Assembly: GCA_023246815.1 (NCBI GenBank)
Contig: JAHFHR010000004.1
Coordinates: forward strand, 3,641-19,660
Source of the DNA: a bacterium
GTDB lineage: Bacteria; Patescibacteriota; Patescibacteriia; Buchananbacterales; UBA6539
Reading direction: 5' to 3'
DNA: 16,020 nucleotides
Shown: one piece after another, positions 1 to 6,398 of the stretch
Layout: every line of letters begins with the position of its first letter
How positions within the stretch are numbered: position 1 is the first letter of the stretch
The notes under the pieces: generated by a model
Told to the model about the DNA's origin: nothing
Databases searched by the model: none
Seen by the model: only the letters and a program-made list of their open reading frames with translations
Program-made: the position numbers and the translations under genes

Positions 1-162
1 GTTAGACATAAAAATGCGATGTATCCACCACTAAATGCCCCAGCGTATGTGCCGCCGGTTGATAAAAATAGTCCCATGGGTGACGCTGCCAAAATAAAAG
101 TGCGTGTGGATGGCACCAGCGAAGACACCTCTGACATTAAAGTAAATGTCCAGCCCAAATAA
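1..162 (+). CDS. C-terminal end of an unidentified protein (5' part outside window)
   Basis: Frame 1 is open from the first base to a TAA at 160-162, giving 53 residues. The visible tail is Pro-rich (MYPPLNAPAYVPPVDK) and then hydrophilic, ending in a strand-like stretch (AKIKVRVDG, SDIKVNVQPK). It has no membrane segment or cysteine. The next gene starts 41 nt downstream on the same strand, so the two are probably co-transcribed. The family is not recognisable from this fragment. A secreted or periplasm-facing domain would fit the neighbouring surface protein, but that is inference. Confidence 0.6.
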   Translation, partial: VRHKNAMYPPLNAPAYVPPVDKNSPMGDAAKIKVRVDGTSEDTSDIKVNVQPK

Positions 163-203
163 AAGTCGGTAATAATTGTTAAAAATTAATTTTCTAATTT
201 AAT

Positions 204-1193
204 ATGAATGACAATCCCACGGAACCCATGGGTGGAAGCAATAAATCCCATCTGATTATTGGACTGTTGCTTTTCATTGTGGGCTTACTTATCATTTTGG
301 TGGCTGTCTCCTTGCGCTCACAAGCCGATGATTCCACCTCCAGTTCGACCGTTAATAATCAGGCGCCGACAGTGGACAGTATTACATTATCTGCCACTAG
401 TGGTGGTTCGTCAGCAGCTAGTTTGGACATGAACGAAAATTCGACCAAAACAGCCTACGTTCATGGGGCCTATACCGACAATAATGGCTGTTCAGAAGTT
501 GCCACTGGCGGATCGTTTACCTTGGTGCTTTACCGGAGCGCAGTGAGCAATGGCAGCAGTTGTACCCGTAATGATGCCGACTGCTTGCGTTCTTCTACGA
601 CCGGTTATACTTGTAATTATAGTTCCCTGCCTGCAAATACTTGTGCTGGTGATACAGATGTCACCGCCAATTATGAATGTTCTGTGCCGGTACAATTTTT
701 TGCCGATCCGACTGACTCGGGCAGCTATAGCGCCCAAAATTGGGTCGCTCTAATTACCGCCACTGATTCTGGGAGTTTAGCCGGTACCAATAGTGCCACC
801 ACGGAAGTGAATACTCTCACCGCGCTTAATGTGGGTAGTACCATTAGCTTTGGCGCTTTGGCTCTAGGCGCTACCAGTAGTGAAGTGGCTTTAACGGTCA
901 CCAATACCGGTAATAATAATGCCCTTGATGTACAAACTTCTGGTACGGCGATGGCGTGCACTGTTGGCACTATTACACTGGCCAGTGAGAAAGTAAAATA
1001 TTCATCGTCAACCGGTCAAGCCTTTGGTAGTATGACGGCTTTAACTGGTTCGGCTGCGTCGTTGCGTATCAGTTTGACCAAATCAGTTGACGGTGGCTCT
1101 GCCTCGAACACCTCTACTTATTGGAGATTGCAGCTGCCCAGCTCTGGTTTGTCTGGATCTTGCTCTGCTACAGTTACATTCACTGCGGCCTAA
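204..1193 (+). CDS. Membrane-anchored, Ser/Thr-rich surface protein (unknown function)
   Basis: This 329-aa protein has a short hydrophilic head (residues 1-15) and one strong hydrophobic segment at about 16-37. The rest is Ser/Thr/Gly/Asn-rich and of low charge, which predicts an N-terminally anchored extracytoplasmic protein. Cysteines at 96, 120, 127, 137, 147 and 159 could form disulfides in a first domain (about 55-200). A second domain (about 205-329) has the pattern SFGALALG...VALTVTNTGNN and a strand-rich end, SCSATVTFTAA. This resembles beta-sandwich domains of secreted or fibre-type proteins such as the SipW/TasA class; that likeness is only by pattern. The ATG at 204 follows an AT-rich leader without a Shine-Dalgarno sequence. 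The gene lies 41 nt after the upstream protein tail and is closed by the terminator at 1224. No catalytic motif is visible. Confidence 0.75.
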   Translation: MNDNPTEPMGGSNKSHLIIGLLLFIVGLLIILVAVSLRSQADDSTSSSTVNNQAPTVDSITLSATSGGSSAASLDMNENSTKTAYVHGAYTDNNGCSEVATGGSFTLVLYRSAVSNGSSCTRNDADCLRSSTTGYTCNYSSLPANTCAGDTDVTANYECSVPVQFFADPTDSGSYSAQNWVALITATDSGSLAGTNSATTEVNTLTALNVGSTISFGALALGATSSEVALTVTNTGNNNALDVQTSGTAMACTVGTITLASEKVKYSSSTGQAFGSMTALTGSAASLRISLTKSVDGGSASNTSTYWRLQLPSSGLSGSCSATVTFTAA

Positions 1194-1223
1194 AGATGAT
1201 TTAGTTCGTGCGATGGCAGACGC

Positions 1224-1272
1224 CATAAATAATCCCCTACGATTTGTTGGTCGTGGGGGATTTATTTTTTTT
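1224..1272 (+). terminator. Rho-independent terminator after the surface protein gene
   Basis: An inverted repeat, with arms from ATAAAT/TCCCC/ACGA and TCGT/GGGGGA/TTTAT around the loop TTTGTTGG, runs directly into a tract of eight T. It lies about 30 nt after the stop codon at 1193, and its polarity matches the plus-strand gene. Confidence 0.85.
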
Positions 1273-1628
1273 GTCCCAAATTTGAGAGTACTGCTCTCGG
1301 CCTCCGGCCGATCGTTTCAACTTGAAACTCCCTGGATCGAATGCTGGGCTGGAGGATATTGGCGCTCGAGTCCGTGTATCCCACACTATTTTGATTATAT
1401 GTATACAGACGCTTTACGGAAAATAAATCGAGATGCCATTACCATTTAATGAATGTCCCCGCAGCAGAGTTGACTGGGTATCCCGTCGAGTAAACGCGCC
1501 CATTTCGCAGCAGAGCTGCGGGGAATTTACCCGGAGAGATTCAAGCGGCGGCGATTCATTTAGTGCCGGATGTATTGGTGTTCTTGAATTCGACAAAATT
1601 ATTGAAAGTGAAATTGAAAAATTTTTAA
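1273..1628. other. Intergenic stretch without a convincing gene; small palindromes
   Basis: About 350 bp separate the plus-strand surface gene from the end of the minus-strand kinase gene. Three tight palindromes occur in 45 bp: GAGAG/CTCTC (1284-1298), CGGCC/GGCCG (1298-1310) and GTTTCAA/TTGAAAC (1314-1328). A 10-bp inverted repeat, TCCCCGCAGC (1456-1465) with GCTGCGGGGA (1515-1524), encloses 49 bp. A further AT-rich near-palindrome (1604-1636) overlaps the kinase stop codon. It lacks a T-run on the minus strand, so it is at best a weak terminator. Open frames here are short and show no recognisable protein. Confidence 0.5.
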
Positions 1629-3890
1629 TCACTTTCTCGGCAATGAAAAATAAAATGTCGTTCCCACGTTCTCTTGGGATTCGAACCAAATTTCTCCGCC
1701 ATGCCCCTCGACAATCGCCTTGGCGATATAGAGCCCGAGGCCGGTACCTTCGGTTTCTTTGGTTTGCACATTATCGGCGCGGAAGAATTTTTCAAACATT
1801 CGTGGCTGCTGGGCCGCAGGGATACCGAGGCCGGTGTCTTTGATTGAAAAGATGATCTTGGTTTTTTTACTCGTATCACAGGTAATTTCTACGACGCCAT
1901 TTTCTTTGGAGTATTTCACGGCGTTACTCAATAGATTTTGAATGACCTGACGAATCTTTTCACCATCGACGGTGAGCATCAGCTCTGTTGGAAAATCGGC
2001 GGCGCGTTTGAGGGTAACTGTATGCTGCTCGGCTACGGCCACCAACTCCGTAAATAGCGACTGCACAATCGGCACTAGATCAACTGGTTTTTTCTCAATG
2101 GTAAATTTCTTGCCCGTATCAATCCGCGAAACATTTAGTAAATCATTCACCAAATTAATCATGCGGGTATTGCTGTCGAACATCTGCTGGATAAAATCTT
2201 TTTGATCCGGAGTAAGCGCTCCGGCTTTGCCTTTGAGCAGGAGCTCGCCGAACCATTTGATACCCGTGAGCGGGGTACGCAGTTGATGCGAAGCCACCGA
2301 GACAAATTCGGATTTCATATTGTTGATCTCGATCTCCTTTTGCCGGAGACGCTCGTGCTCCAGCGTAGTGGCCACCCATTTGCCCATGAGCCGGACAAAA
2401 TCATGGTCGCTATCCGTAAAGCCGGGATGGTGCGGTTCCGGAGCGAGGAAGGCCAGGGTCCCAAACAGTTCACCATTAACCAGTATAGGGACGCCGATGT
2501 AGGACTCCAGTTTAAACTTGGTATAGCAAGCATGAGCCTGGTAGGGCGAAGCGGTCATCTGGTCAATAGCCACGACATCGTTATTTTTGACTGTGATATC
2601 GCAATACGTTTCAGCCAGCTTAAACACCATGCCTTCTTTCAGGTTTCCGCCCGCGTCATGGCAGTGAAGCACGGTAAAGGTTCCGTCGGTAATATGGCTA
2701 AGAACACCAAGCGTGGTGTGAAGGGAACTGGCCCCCACGCGCAGGGCCTCGCGGAGCTGCTCGGCTAACGATAGTTCCGAACGGGTGGTAATTTCATAGA
2801 GCGAACGCAACCGCTCTTGCGTGGTCCGTAAATCTGCTGTCATAGTTTCCGCCAGCTTCAAAGCCCGCGCCCGCGATACCGCGAGCGTATAGACGAGGTA
2901 ACTTAAAATCAGGCTGAGCAGCACTCCACCGCCTGCCAGTAACCAGGGGCTATAACGCTCCGTCATTCCCAGACCAAAATCCGAGGGCGCAAAGAAACGA
3001 ACTGTCCAGATATTCCCGGCTACCGAGAGCGGCACAATTTTTGTAAATGCTCCCTGGGAAGCGTTAGCCGTCAGATCATGGTGGCCTGATTCGTACAAAA
3101 TATGGGCGTCATCGGTCGTGGCACCGTCAAAAATTTCAAAATGAGTCGTAAAATTAACCGCATCGTTTTCGGCTAAATCCTGAAATAATGTATCCGTGCG
3201 AAACGAAGCCACCACATACCCAAGCAAGGCTGAACGCTTTTCCGAAAGCGTCGTGATGGGAGCGGTATTAGTGTAAACCGGCAAAACAATCAGAAAACCT
3301 GGCGACCCTTTAACCAAGGTGATTTTCCGCGTGGCCGCCGCTTCGCCACTATCCCGCGCTCGCTCCAAGGCCTCCGCGCGCGTGGCTTCGGAGTTTAAAT
3401 TAAACCCAAAGGCCTGCTCATTACCCGCCATGGGCTCAACATATGTCACGACATCATAGACATCTTTCACGGTGTCGGGATGGATTTGAAAATCTGGATA
3501 GCCTACGCCGTTAATGGTGTCATCGGCTTTCACTCGTGCGATATATTCCTCTTTTTTATCAGCCGAGAAATGCTCGGCAAAGCTCAGCGCATCAATCCCC
3601 GGATAATTTTTGGCAATATCTAACGACGTAATGTACGCTTCCCATTCGTTGCGTTCGACCGATTTACTGGCCGCATAGAGCCCCTTGCTTCCCTCGAGGA
3701 CATTAACATATTTGGCAATTTGATCGTTCAGCTGGCTGGTCATCTCGCCGGTCCAGGTATCAAATTTAGACTGGACGATTTCATGAGTGCTGACACTAAG
3801 GTTATGCACAGCTAACCAGGTACCGGCCAGAGCAAGGCTGAGTACCACGAGGCTCAAAATAATCGGCGAATGGCGACCAGGGAGTTTCAT
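1629..3890 (-). CDS. CHASE-GAF hybrid sensor histidine kinase
   Basis: This 753-aa membrane sensor kinase has TM1 at about 8-28, an extracytoplasmic CHASE domain at about 60-250, TM2 at about 315-337, a GAF domain at about 372-512, then HisKA and HATPase_c. CHASE hallmarks include GSKGLYAASKSVERNEWEAY (67-86) and YVEPMAGNEQAFGFNLNSE (150-168). The phospho-acceptor is His535 in SVASHQLRTPLTG. ATP-site boxes are intact: N-box QNLLSNAVKYS (651-661), G1 DTGLGIP (685-691), F-box FEKFF and G2 GTGLGL (715-720). It should sense a small extracellular ligand and autophosphorylate, then pass the phosphate to a partner. No receiver domain or response regulator lies in the window, so the partner is elsewhere. 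The gene starts 16 nt after hicA and is probably co-transcribed with hicBA. There is no Shine-Dalgarno sequence. Ligand and output cannot be read from the sequence. Confidence 0.93.
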   Translation of the reverse strand: MKLPGRHSPIILSLVVLSLALAGTWLAVHNLSVSTHEIVQSKFDTWTGEMTSQLNDQIAKYVNVLEGSKGLYAASKSVERNEWEAYITSLDIAKNYPGIDALSFAEHFSADKKEEYIARVKADDTINGVGYPDFQIHPDTVKDVYDVVTYVEPMAGNEQAFGFNLNSEATRAEALERARDSGEAAATRKITLVKGSPGFLIVLPVYTNTAPITTLSEKRSALLGYVVASFRTDTLFQDLAENDAVNFTTHFEIFDGATTDDAHILYESGHHDLTANASQGAFTKIVPLSVAGNIWTVRFFAPSDFGLGMTERYSPWLLAGGGVLLSLILSYLVYTLAVSRARALKLAETMTADLRTTQERLRSLYEITTRSELSLAEQLREALRVGASSLHTTLGVLSHITDGTFTVLHCHDAGGNLKEGMVFKLAETYCDITVKNNDVVAIDQMTASPYQAHACYTKFKLESYIGVPILVNGELFGTLAFLAPEPHHPGFTDSDHDFVRLMGKWVATTLEHERLRQKEIEINNMKSEFVSVASHQLRTPLTGIKWFGELLLKGKAGALTPDQKDFIQQMFDSNTRMINLVNDLLNVSRIDTGKKFTIEKKPVDLVPIVQSLFTELVAVAEQHTVTLKRAADFPTELMLTVDGEKIRQVIQNLLSNAVKYSKENGVVEITCDTSKKTKIIFSIKDTGLGIPAAQQPRMFEKFFRADNVQTKETEGTGLGLYIAKAIVEGHGGEIWFESQENVGTTFYFSLPRK

Positions 3891-3906
3891 AGTTTATCTT
3901 AACTAT

Positions 3907-4131
3907 TTATTTTTTTTCACCATAAAAGTCTTCTTCTTTTAATCCAGATTGAATCAAGATTGACCGAAAAGTACCATACGGTACTTCTTTGTAAGTCATT
4001 TTAACGGTAACATTTCTGGTCGGGTTGCCGATTTTTCTAAATCTCGCGTGAGATCCTTTTTGGCGAATAAAAAAGAAGCCCTCTTTCTTAAGGACTTTTA
4101 AAATTAAGCTAAGTAATACCGACTTAGGCAT
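3907..4131 (-). CDS. hicA: HicA-family mRNA interferase toxin
   Basis: This 74-aa protein has the HicA (YcfA-like) layout: an N-terminal helix (LLSLILKVLKKEGF), a strand with the catalytic GSH motif (QKGSHARFRK; His28), a further strand (NVTVKMTYKEVPYGTF) and a C-terminal helix with SGLKEEDFYG. HicA proteins have a dsRBD-like fold and cleave mRNA or tmRNA during translation; His28 corresponds to the catalytic histidine. The gene overlaps the 3' end of hicB by 8 nt, so the two are translationally coupled. The order is antitoxin first, the reverse of E. coli hicAB but common in other HicBA loci. The key His is present and the length is normal, so the toxin looks functional. Confidence 0.87.
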   Translation of the reverse strand: MPKSVLLSLILKVLKKEGFFFIRQKGSHARFRKIGNPTRNVTVKMTYKEVPYGTFRSILIQSGLKEEDFYGEKK

Positions 4132-4342
4132 GTTTTAAAGTAAATGGGATCAGATATGGTCTTTCCACTTTATGGATTTTAGAAATTGGAGTGTCTTCAA
4201 AGTGAAGCTCCAAAGCTTCCTGCAAGCTTTCCAGGGATTCTTTTTTAGTCTTACCGAAACTAGAAACATTAGTATTAATGTTCCAAGCCACATAATACTT
4301 ACCTTCTTTCCAAACTACATTTTTGAGATCAATTTTGCGCAT
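4124..4342 (-). CDS. hicB: HicB-family antitoxin, short form without DNA-binding domain
   Basis: This 72-aa protein shows the partial RNase H-like HicB fold. It has VVWKEGKYYVAWNINTNVSSFGKTKKESLESLQEALELHFED-type strands, then a helix rich in Glu and Leu (about residues 8-50). It should neutralise the HicA encoded immediately downstream by covering its active site. The protein ends soon after the fold (PYLIPFTLKHA) and lacks the C-terminal HTH or RHH domain that many HicB proteins use to repress their own operon. Autoregulation, if any, would need another factor. The start follows the promoter-like sequence at 4361-4388, leaving a leader of only about 10-15 nt and no Shine-Dalgarno sequence. 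Confidence 0.82.
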   Translation of the reverse strand: MRKIDLKNVVWKEGKYYVAWNINTNVSSFGKTKKESLESLQEALELHFEDTPISKIHKVERPYLIPFTLKHA

Positions 4343-4360
4343 ATACGTAACTTTAGCTAT

Positions 4361-4388
4361 ATTTTACCTTGAATAAAAAATAAGTCAA
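4361..4388 (-). promoter_or_regulatory. Putative sigma-70 promoter of the hicB-hicA-kinase operon
   Basis: On the minus strand, TTGACT (complement of 4383-4388) is followed by a 16-bp spacer and TAAAAT (complement of 4361-4366). The expected start site is about 12 nt upstream of the hicB ATG, giving a near-leaderless transcript. Only one base differs from consensus in each hexamer. Confidence 0.5.
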
Positions 4389-4419
4389 ATGTGGGCCAAT
4401 GCAATTTTATTTCCGATAA

Positions 4420-4488
4420 CTAGTCAGTACCCACCGCTCGTCTTCGTGTGCCCAGCACCACCACTATCGCGAGCGCCCCGGCTAGGGT
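4420..4488 (-). pseudogene. Remnant of a surface-protein C-terminal membrane anchor (third copy)
   Basis: Read on the minus strand this encodes TLAGALAIVVVLGTRRR followed by a short tail and TAG at 4420-4422. It is a near copy of the second anchor remnant, TLAGALAIVMVLGTRGR (38 bp at 4451-4488 against 6305-6342, 36 identical). It is also homologous to the end of the giant surface protein (TLAMALAVVVLLVVRK). An in-frame TAA stands directly before the conserved part, so it cannot be expressed as an anchor. hicB begins about 80 nt downstream, in the position that a BRO gene takes after the other two copies. Confidence 0.7.
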
Positions 4489-4593
4489 TTAGAGAACGCC
4501 AGCGGAGTGATTGCATACTATCTATTTTTGGATTAAATAAAGCATTGGAAATGTCTTTTTTGTTTTATATTAGCCAAATTATTGTCTCGACTA

Positions 4594-4622
4594 TTGACAA
4601 AAATCAGTTTTTATGCTATATT
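4594..4622 (+). promoter_or_regulatory. Strong sigma-70 promoter of the GC-rich lipoprotein cassette
   Basis: A perfect -35 TTGACA (4594-4599), an optimal 17-bp spacer and the -10 TATATT (4617-4622) place the start site near 4629. It is the best promoter match in the window. The gene it serves starts at 4746, giving a leader of about 115 nt. Confidence 0.75.
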
Positions 4623-4629
4623 CTTCTGT

Positions 4630-4700
4630 TGCTCTTTAAAAATTGGCTAACTGACAAACATTTTGCCTTTCTTTAGAGATAGCTAGAATATTTGTCAGTT
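4630..4700 (+). promoter_or_regulatory. Structured leader with boxA-like sequence and 10-bp stem
   Basis: TGCTCTTTAAAA (4630-4641) matches the rRNA antitermination boxA TGCTCTTTAACA at 11 of 12 positions and lies at the predicted 5' end of the transcript. It is followed by a perfect 10-bp inverted repeat, AACTGACAAA (4649-4658) with TTTGTCAGTT (4691-4700), enclosing 32 nt. The order boxA then stem recalls rRNA leaders, where NusB/S10 bind boxA, yet no rRNA follows. Function as an antiterminator or translation regulator is inferred. Confidence 0.5.
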
Positions 4701-4733
4701 TAACCAGCACTGTAAGGGAAGTACACCCACAAC

Positions 4734-4739
4734 AGGAGG
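4734..4739 (+). promoter_or_regulatory. Consensus Shine-Dalgarno AGGAGG
   Basis: AGGAGG stands 6 nt before the ATG at 4746. It fixes this start and is unusual here, since most other genes in the window have no recognisable ribosome binding site. Confidence 0.85.
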
Positions 4740-4745
4740 AATGTC

Positions 4746-5126
4746 ATGACGACCCTCAGAGCACCTCGTATCGCCGCCGCCATCGCTGCCCTCTGCCTCG
4801 CCGCCTGCGCCTCGACCGTGCCCAGCCTGCCTCGACGACCGCCCGGAGTGACGGGGCTGGAGACCTTCGCCGTGGCCTCCGAGGTGCCGATGCACATAAA
4901 CTATTGGGACAGTGCAAGGGCCTCGATCGAGGAGGTCGTCGTAAACCCCTCCCAGGGGAAGGTGCGTCTGGCGCTCCCCAAGGGAAGCACCATTTTACTC
5001 ATCTTCTTCTACGTCGACAGGAGTGTCTCCTGGTCTGACCACCGGACCCTCTTCCAGACCCTGTACCAGGGGCCGATCTCGAAGGGGTCCACCATAATCG
5101 ATGGGCGACACTACTACGAGAGGTAG
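4746..5126 (+). CDS. GC-rich small lipoprotein of unknown function
   Basis: This 126-aa protein has a lipoprotein signal peptide: basic head MTTLRAPR, Ala-rich core and the lipobox LAAC. Lipidation is expected at Cys21, followed by Ala-Ser. The mature part is hydrophilic with a central stretch KVRLALPKGSTILLIFFYVD and ends GRHYYER; no known domain is apparent. The coding region is markedly GC-rich, with G or C in most third positions, unlike the AT-rich genes on either side. It also has the only perfect Shine-Dalgarno sequence and a near-perfect promoter, so the whole 4594-5328 unit looks like a self-contained acquired cassette. It faces against all neighbouring genes. The 135 bp between stop and terminator remain GC-rich and contain small hairpins, for example GCGCCA/TGGCGC at 5218-5233. 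The lipoprotein call rests on the signal alone. Confidence 0.72.
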   Translation: MTTLRAPRIAAAIAALCLAACASTVPSLPRRPPGVTGLETFAVASEVPMHINYWDSARASIEEVVVNPSQGKVRLALPKGSTILLIFFYVDRSVSWSDHRTLFQTLYQGPISKGSTIIDGRHYYER

Positions 5127-5261
5127 TCTCGCCCTCAGGCCGACACCCTGACCAAAACTGTCCAGCCCAGACACCGCTCTGGACTGCCGCTCTTTCGTCC
5201 CGCCTTTCTCTGATCCCGCGCCACATCTGGCGCAACCAAGGCTGTGGGCAATATTCTCACG

Positions 5262-5328
5262 AACCGGAGTCCCACACTTTGTTTCTAAAGTAATTTTGAA
5301 ACAAAGTATGACTCCGGTTTTTGTTTTG
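5262..5328 (+). terminator. Long two-part hairpin terminator of the lipoprotein cassette
   Basis: AACCGGAGT (5262-5270) pairs with ACTCCGGTT (5311-5319), and the inner arms ACTTTGTTTC (5276-5285) pair with GAAACAAAGT (5298-5307). A T-rich tract follows (TTTTTGTTTT). The stem is unusually long for a simple terminator. Confidence 0.8.
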
Positions 5329-5344
5329 ATAAATTATTATTTCT

Positions 5345-5401
5345 CACCAGCAATTTCAGTTGGTGACATTTTGTCACCGGTTGAATTAAAACGTATCTTA
5401 C
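5345..5401 (-). pseudogene. Tiny BRO-N gene remnant
   Basis: The minus strand reads VRYVLIQPVTKCHQLKLLV between a stop codon and unrelated sequence. VTKCHQLKLL matches VTNCHQLKLL at residues 65-74 of the intact BRO protein (6389-7234) at nine of ten positions. Homology stops on both sides, so it is a fragment, probably cut by the arrival of the lipoprotein cassette and by deletion. It carries the same internal palindrome as the other BRO copies (5355-5385). Confidence 0.5.
5355..5385. repeat. BRO-associated palindrome, copy C
   Basis: GGTGACA (5362-5368) and TGTCACC (5372-5378) form perfect arms. TTCA and TGAA pair again at the outer ends (5355-5358, 5382-5385) with three T/G positions between. 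It lies at the same codons as the palindromes at 6014 and 7021. Confidence 0.55.
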
Positions 5402-5481
5402 TTACCAAGTGCTTTATTTTCTGGCTTTTGTAAAAAATTTTTCTTTGACACCACCGATCGCCCCAGCCGATTGCTTAATTT

Positions 5482-5932
5482 TCAATTATCAATTTACAAT
5501 AAATTTACAATTACACAATTTTCAGTTTTTATTGTCTCTGAGTGAATTAACAATTTTCTGAAAAATCAGGGTCAATTCATGAGTTTCTTTCCATAGCTTC
5601 CTTAACTCTTCCGTCTTTTCTGGACAACAAGTTGAAAGCGTTCTTAGCCAGTATTTTGTTTCTTGCGCTTCTTTCTTGCAGATAAATATCTTATTCTGAA
5701 AATCTTTTCTTGAACTCGCATTATTGGCTTCACAATAATTAGCGCCCATACTGGTTCCAGAACGAACGAGTTGATTAATTATTGGCCGGCTAATATTATT
5801 TTCTTGAATGCTTTTACAAAATTTGATTAGCTCTTCACTGAAAATGGCTGTTCTTTCTTCTAAATCATAATTGTTTGTAAATTGGGGCATTGGAAATTGA
5901 TACTTGATTGAAAATTGTAAATTGATAATTGA
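5482..5932 (-). mobile_element. S23 four-helix-bundle unit with 19-bp inverted repeats
   Basis: TCAATTATCAATTTACAAT (5482-5500) and its exact reverse complement ATTGTAAATTGATAATTGA (5914-5932) flank a 451-bp unit that holds only the S23-type gene. The right repeat ends about 9 nt from the point where homology of the neighbouring BRO gene breaks off (about 5941). This is what an insertion into that gene would give. No transposase lies inside, so movement would need a factor in trans. The repeats are AT-rich, so low complexity must be weighed, but 19 exact pairs are well beyond chance for one gene's flanks. Confidence 0.5.
5522..5890 (-). CDS. Four-helix-bundle protein of the S23 / 23S rRNA intervening-sequence family
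   Basis: This 122-aa protein has the family's full pattern: YDLEERTAIFSEELIKF in helix 1, the signature QLVRSGTSMGANYCEA (40-55) between helices 1 and 2, SSRKDFQNKIFICKKEAQETKYWL (59-82) in helices 2-3, and a final helix to the end. Relatives were first found in intervening sequences inserted in 23S rRNA genes. They also occur as stand-alone genes; they form pentameric helical barrels and are related in fold to the DGR accessory protein Avd. Their function is unsettled. Length is normal and no frameshift is seen. The ATG lies inside the run-out of the broken BRO frame (overlap 5860-5890). The surrounding inverted repeats suggest it is a small mobile unit. Confidence 0.88.
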   Translation of the reverse strand: MPQFTNNYDLEERTAIFSEELIKFCKSIQENNISRPIINQLVRSGTSMGANYCEANNASSRKDFQNKIFICKKEAQETKYWLRTLSTCCPEKTEELRKLWKETHELTLIFQKIVNSLRDNKN

Positions 5933-6234
5933 TCATTATCAATAATACGGAACATACCTTCGGTGTCGGCGCAATCCGTTTCACGCATTTTGCCGTCTGG
6001 CGCTGGTAATTTCAACTGTCTACAAATTGTAGATAGTTCAAATTTACCCTCGTTTTGGACCCTCGCTTTCATTGCCGTCCAATACACGCTCGGCCGATCA
6101 CTATTGGTAAGTGCTTCTACCACATCCACAACCGAAAAATACCACTCGTTATTATGAAGTGTTTTTCTAATTTGATTACCTTTAAACAAGGTAATTTTTG
6201 TGGTTTCCGGTAAAATATTTTTTGATTTTTTCAT
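5860..6234 (-). pseudogene. Truncated BRO-N domain gene
   Basis: Residues 1-98 form a good BRO-N domain: TKITLFKGNQIRKTLHNNEWYFSVVDVVEAL, YWTAMKARVQNEG, then ICRQLKLPAPDGKMRETDCADTEGMFRII. It aligns through its length with the intact BRO protein at 6389-7234 (VTNCHQLKLLAEDGKMRLTDVADVEILLRII). At residue 98 homology stops. The frame runs on for 26 unrelated residues (from NDQLSIYNFQ) through the inverted repeat of the S23 unit to a stop at 5860. The C-terminal two thirds are missing. The gene starts 30 nt after the stop codon of the second anchor remnant, as the intact BRO gene follows the giant gene. A DNA-binding N-domain fragment might still be made, but a pseudogene is likelier. Confidence 0.75.
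6014..6038. repeat. BRO-associated palindrome, copy B
   Basis: TCTACAA (6019-6025) and TTGTAGA (6027-6033) are perfect arms about one central base. Beyond one T/G position four further pairs (AACT/AGTT) extend the palindrome to 25 bp. It encodes the STICRQ stretch of the truncated BRO gene. Confidence 0.65.
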
Positions 6235-6264
6235 AAAGGTAAGTAGTGCAAAATAGTACCTACT

Positions 6265-6398
6265 TTACACCAGCTTATTGTTATCTGTCATCCGCCCTCT
6301 CGTCCCCAGCACCATCACTATCGCGAGCGCCCCGGCCAGGGTAAGCAGCGTGGTCCACAGATGGAAGTACGACAACACCGTGGCCAGTTTATTTTCTT
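6265..6398 (-). pseudogene. Remnant of a surface-protein C-terminal membrane anchor (second copy)
   Basis: The minus strand encodes ENKLATVLSYFHLWTTLLTL, then AGALAIVMVLGTRGR and a tail ending NNKLV with TAA at 6265-6267. This is the end of the giant surface protein (ENKLATVLSYFHLWTTLLTL, then AMALAVVVLLVVRK, ending NQLV). The first 52 bp (6347-6398 against 7327-7378) differ at only two positions. Homology begins abruptly at AAGAAAATAAACTGG, directly after an in-frame stop, and the rest of that surface gene is absent. The upstream BRO gene takes its stop codon (6389-6391) from this repeat. It is the stump of a second surface-protein gene or a partial duplication. Confidence 0.85.

Noticed and set aside
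1660..1695. tRNA-like T-arm sequence (GGGATTCGAACC) near the end of the kinase gene
   Set aside because: No acceptor, D or anticodon stems can be formed around it. The bases encode the normal GEIWFESQENVG C-terminal part of the kinase ATPase domain.
4594..4700. Start of an rRNA operon (strong promoter plus boxA)
   Set aside because: No 16S or 23S sequence follows; the transcript leads into a 126-aa lipoprotein gene with a perfect Shine-Dalgarno sequence and a terminator.
5522..5890. Possibility that the four-helix protein is the DGR accessory protein Avd
   Set aside because: The RSGTSMGANYCEA and KKEAQETKYWL motifs are those of the S23 family, not of Avd. The gene is 6 kb from the putative target and carries its own inverted repeats.
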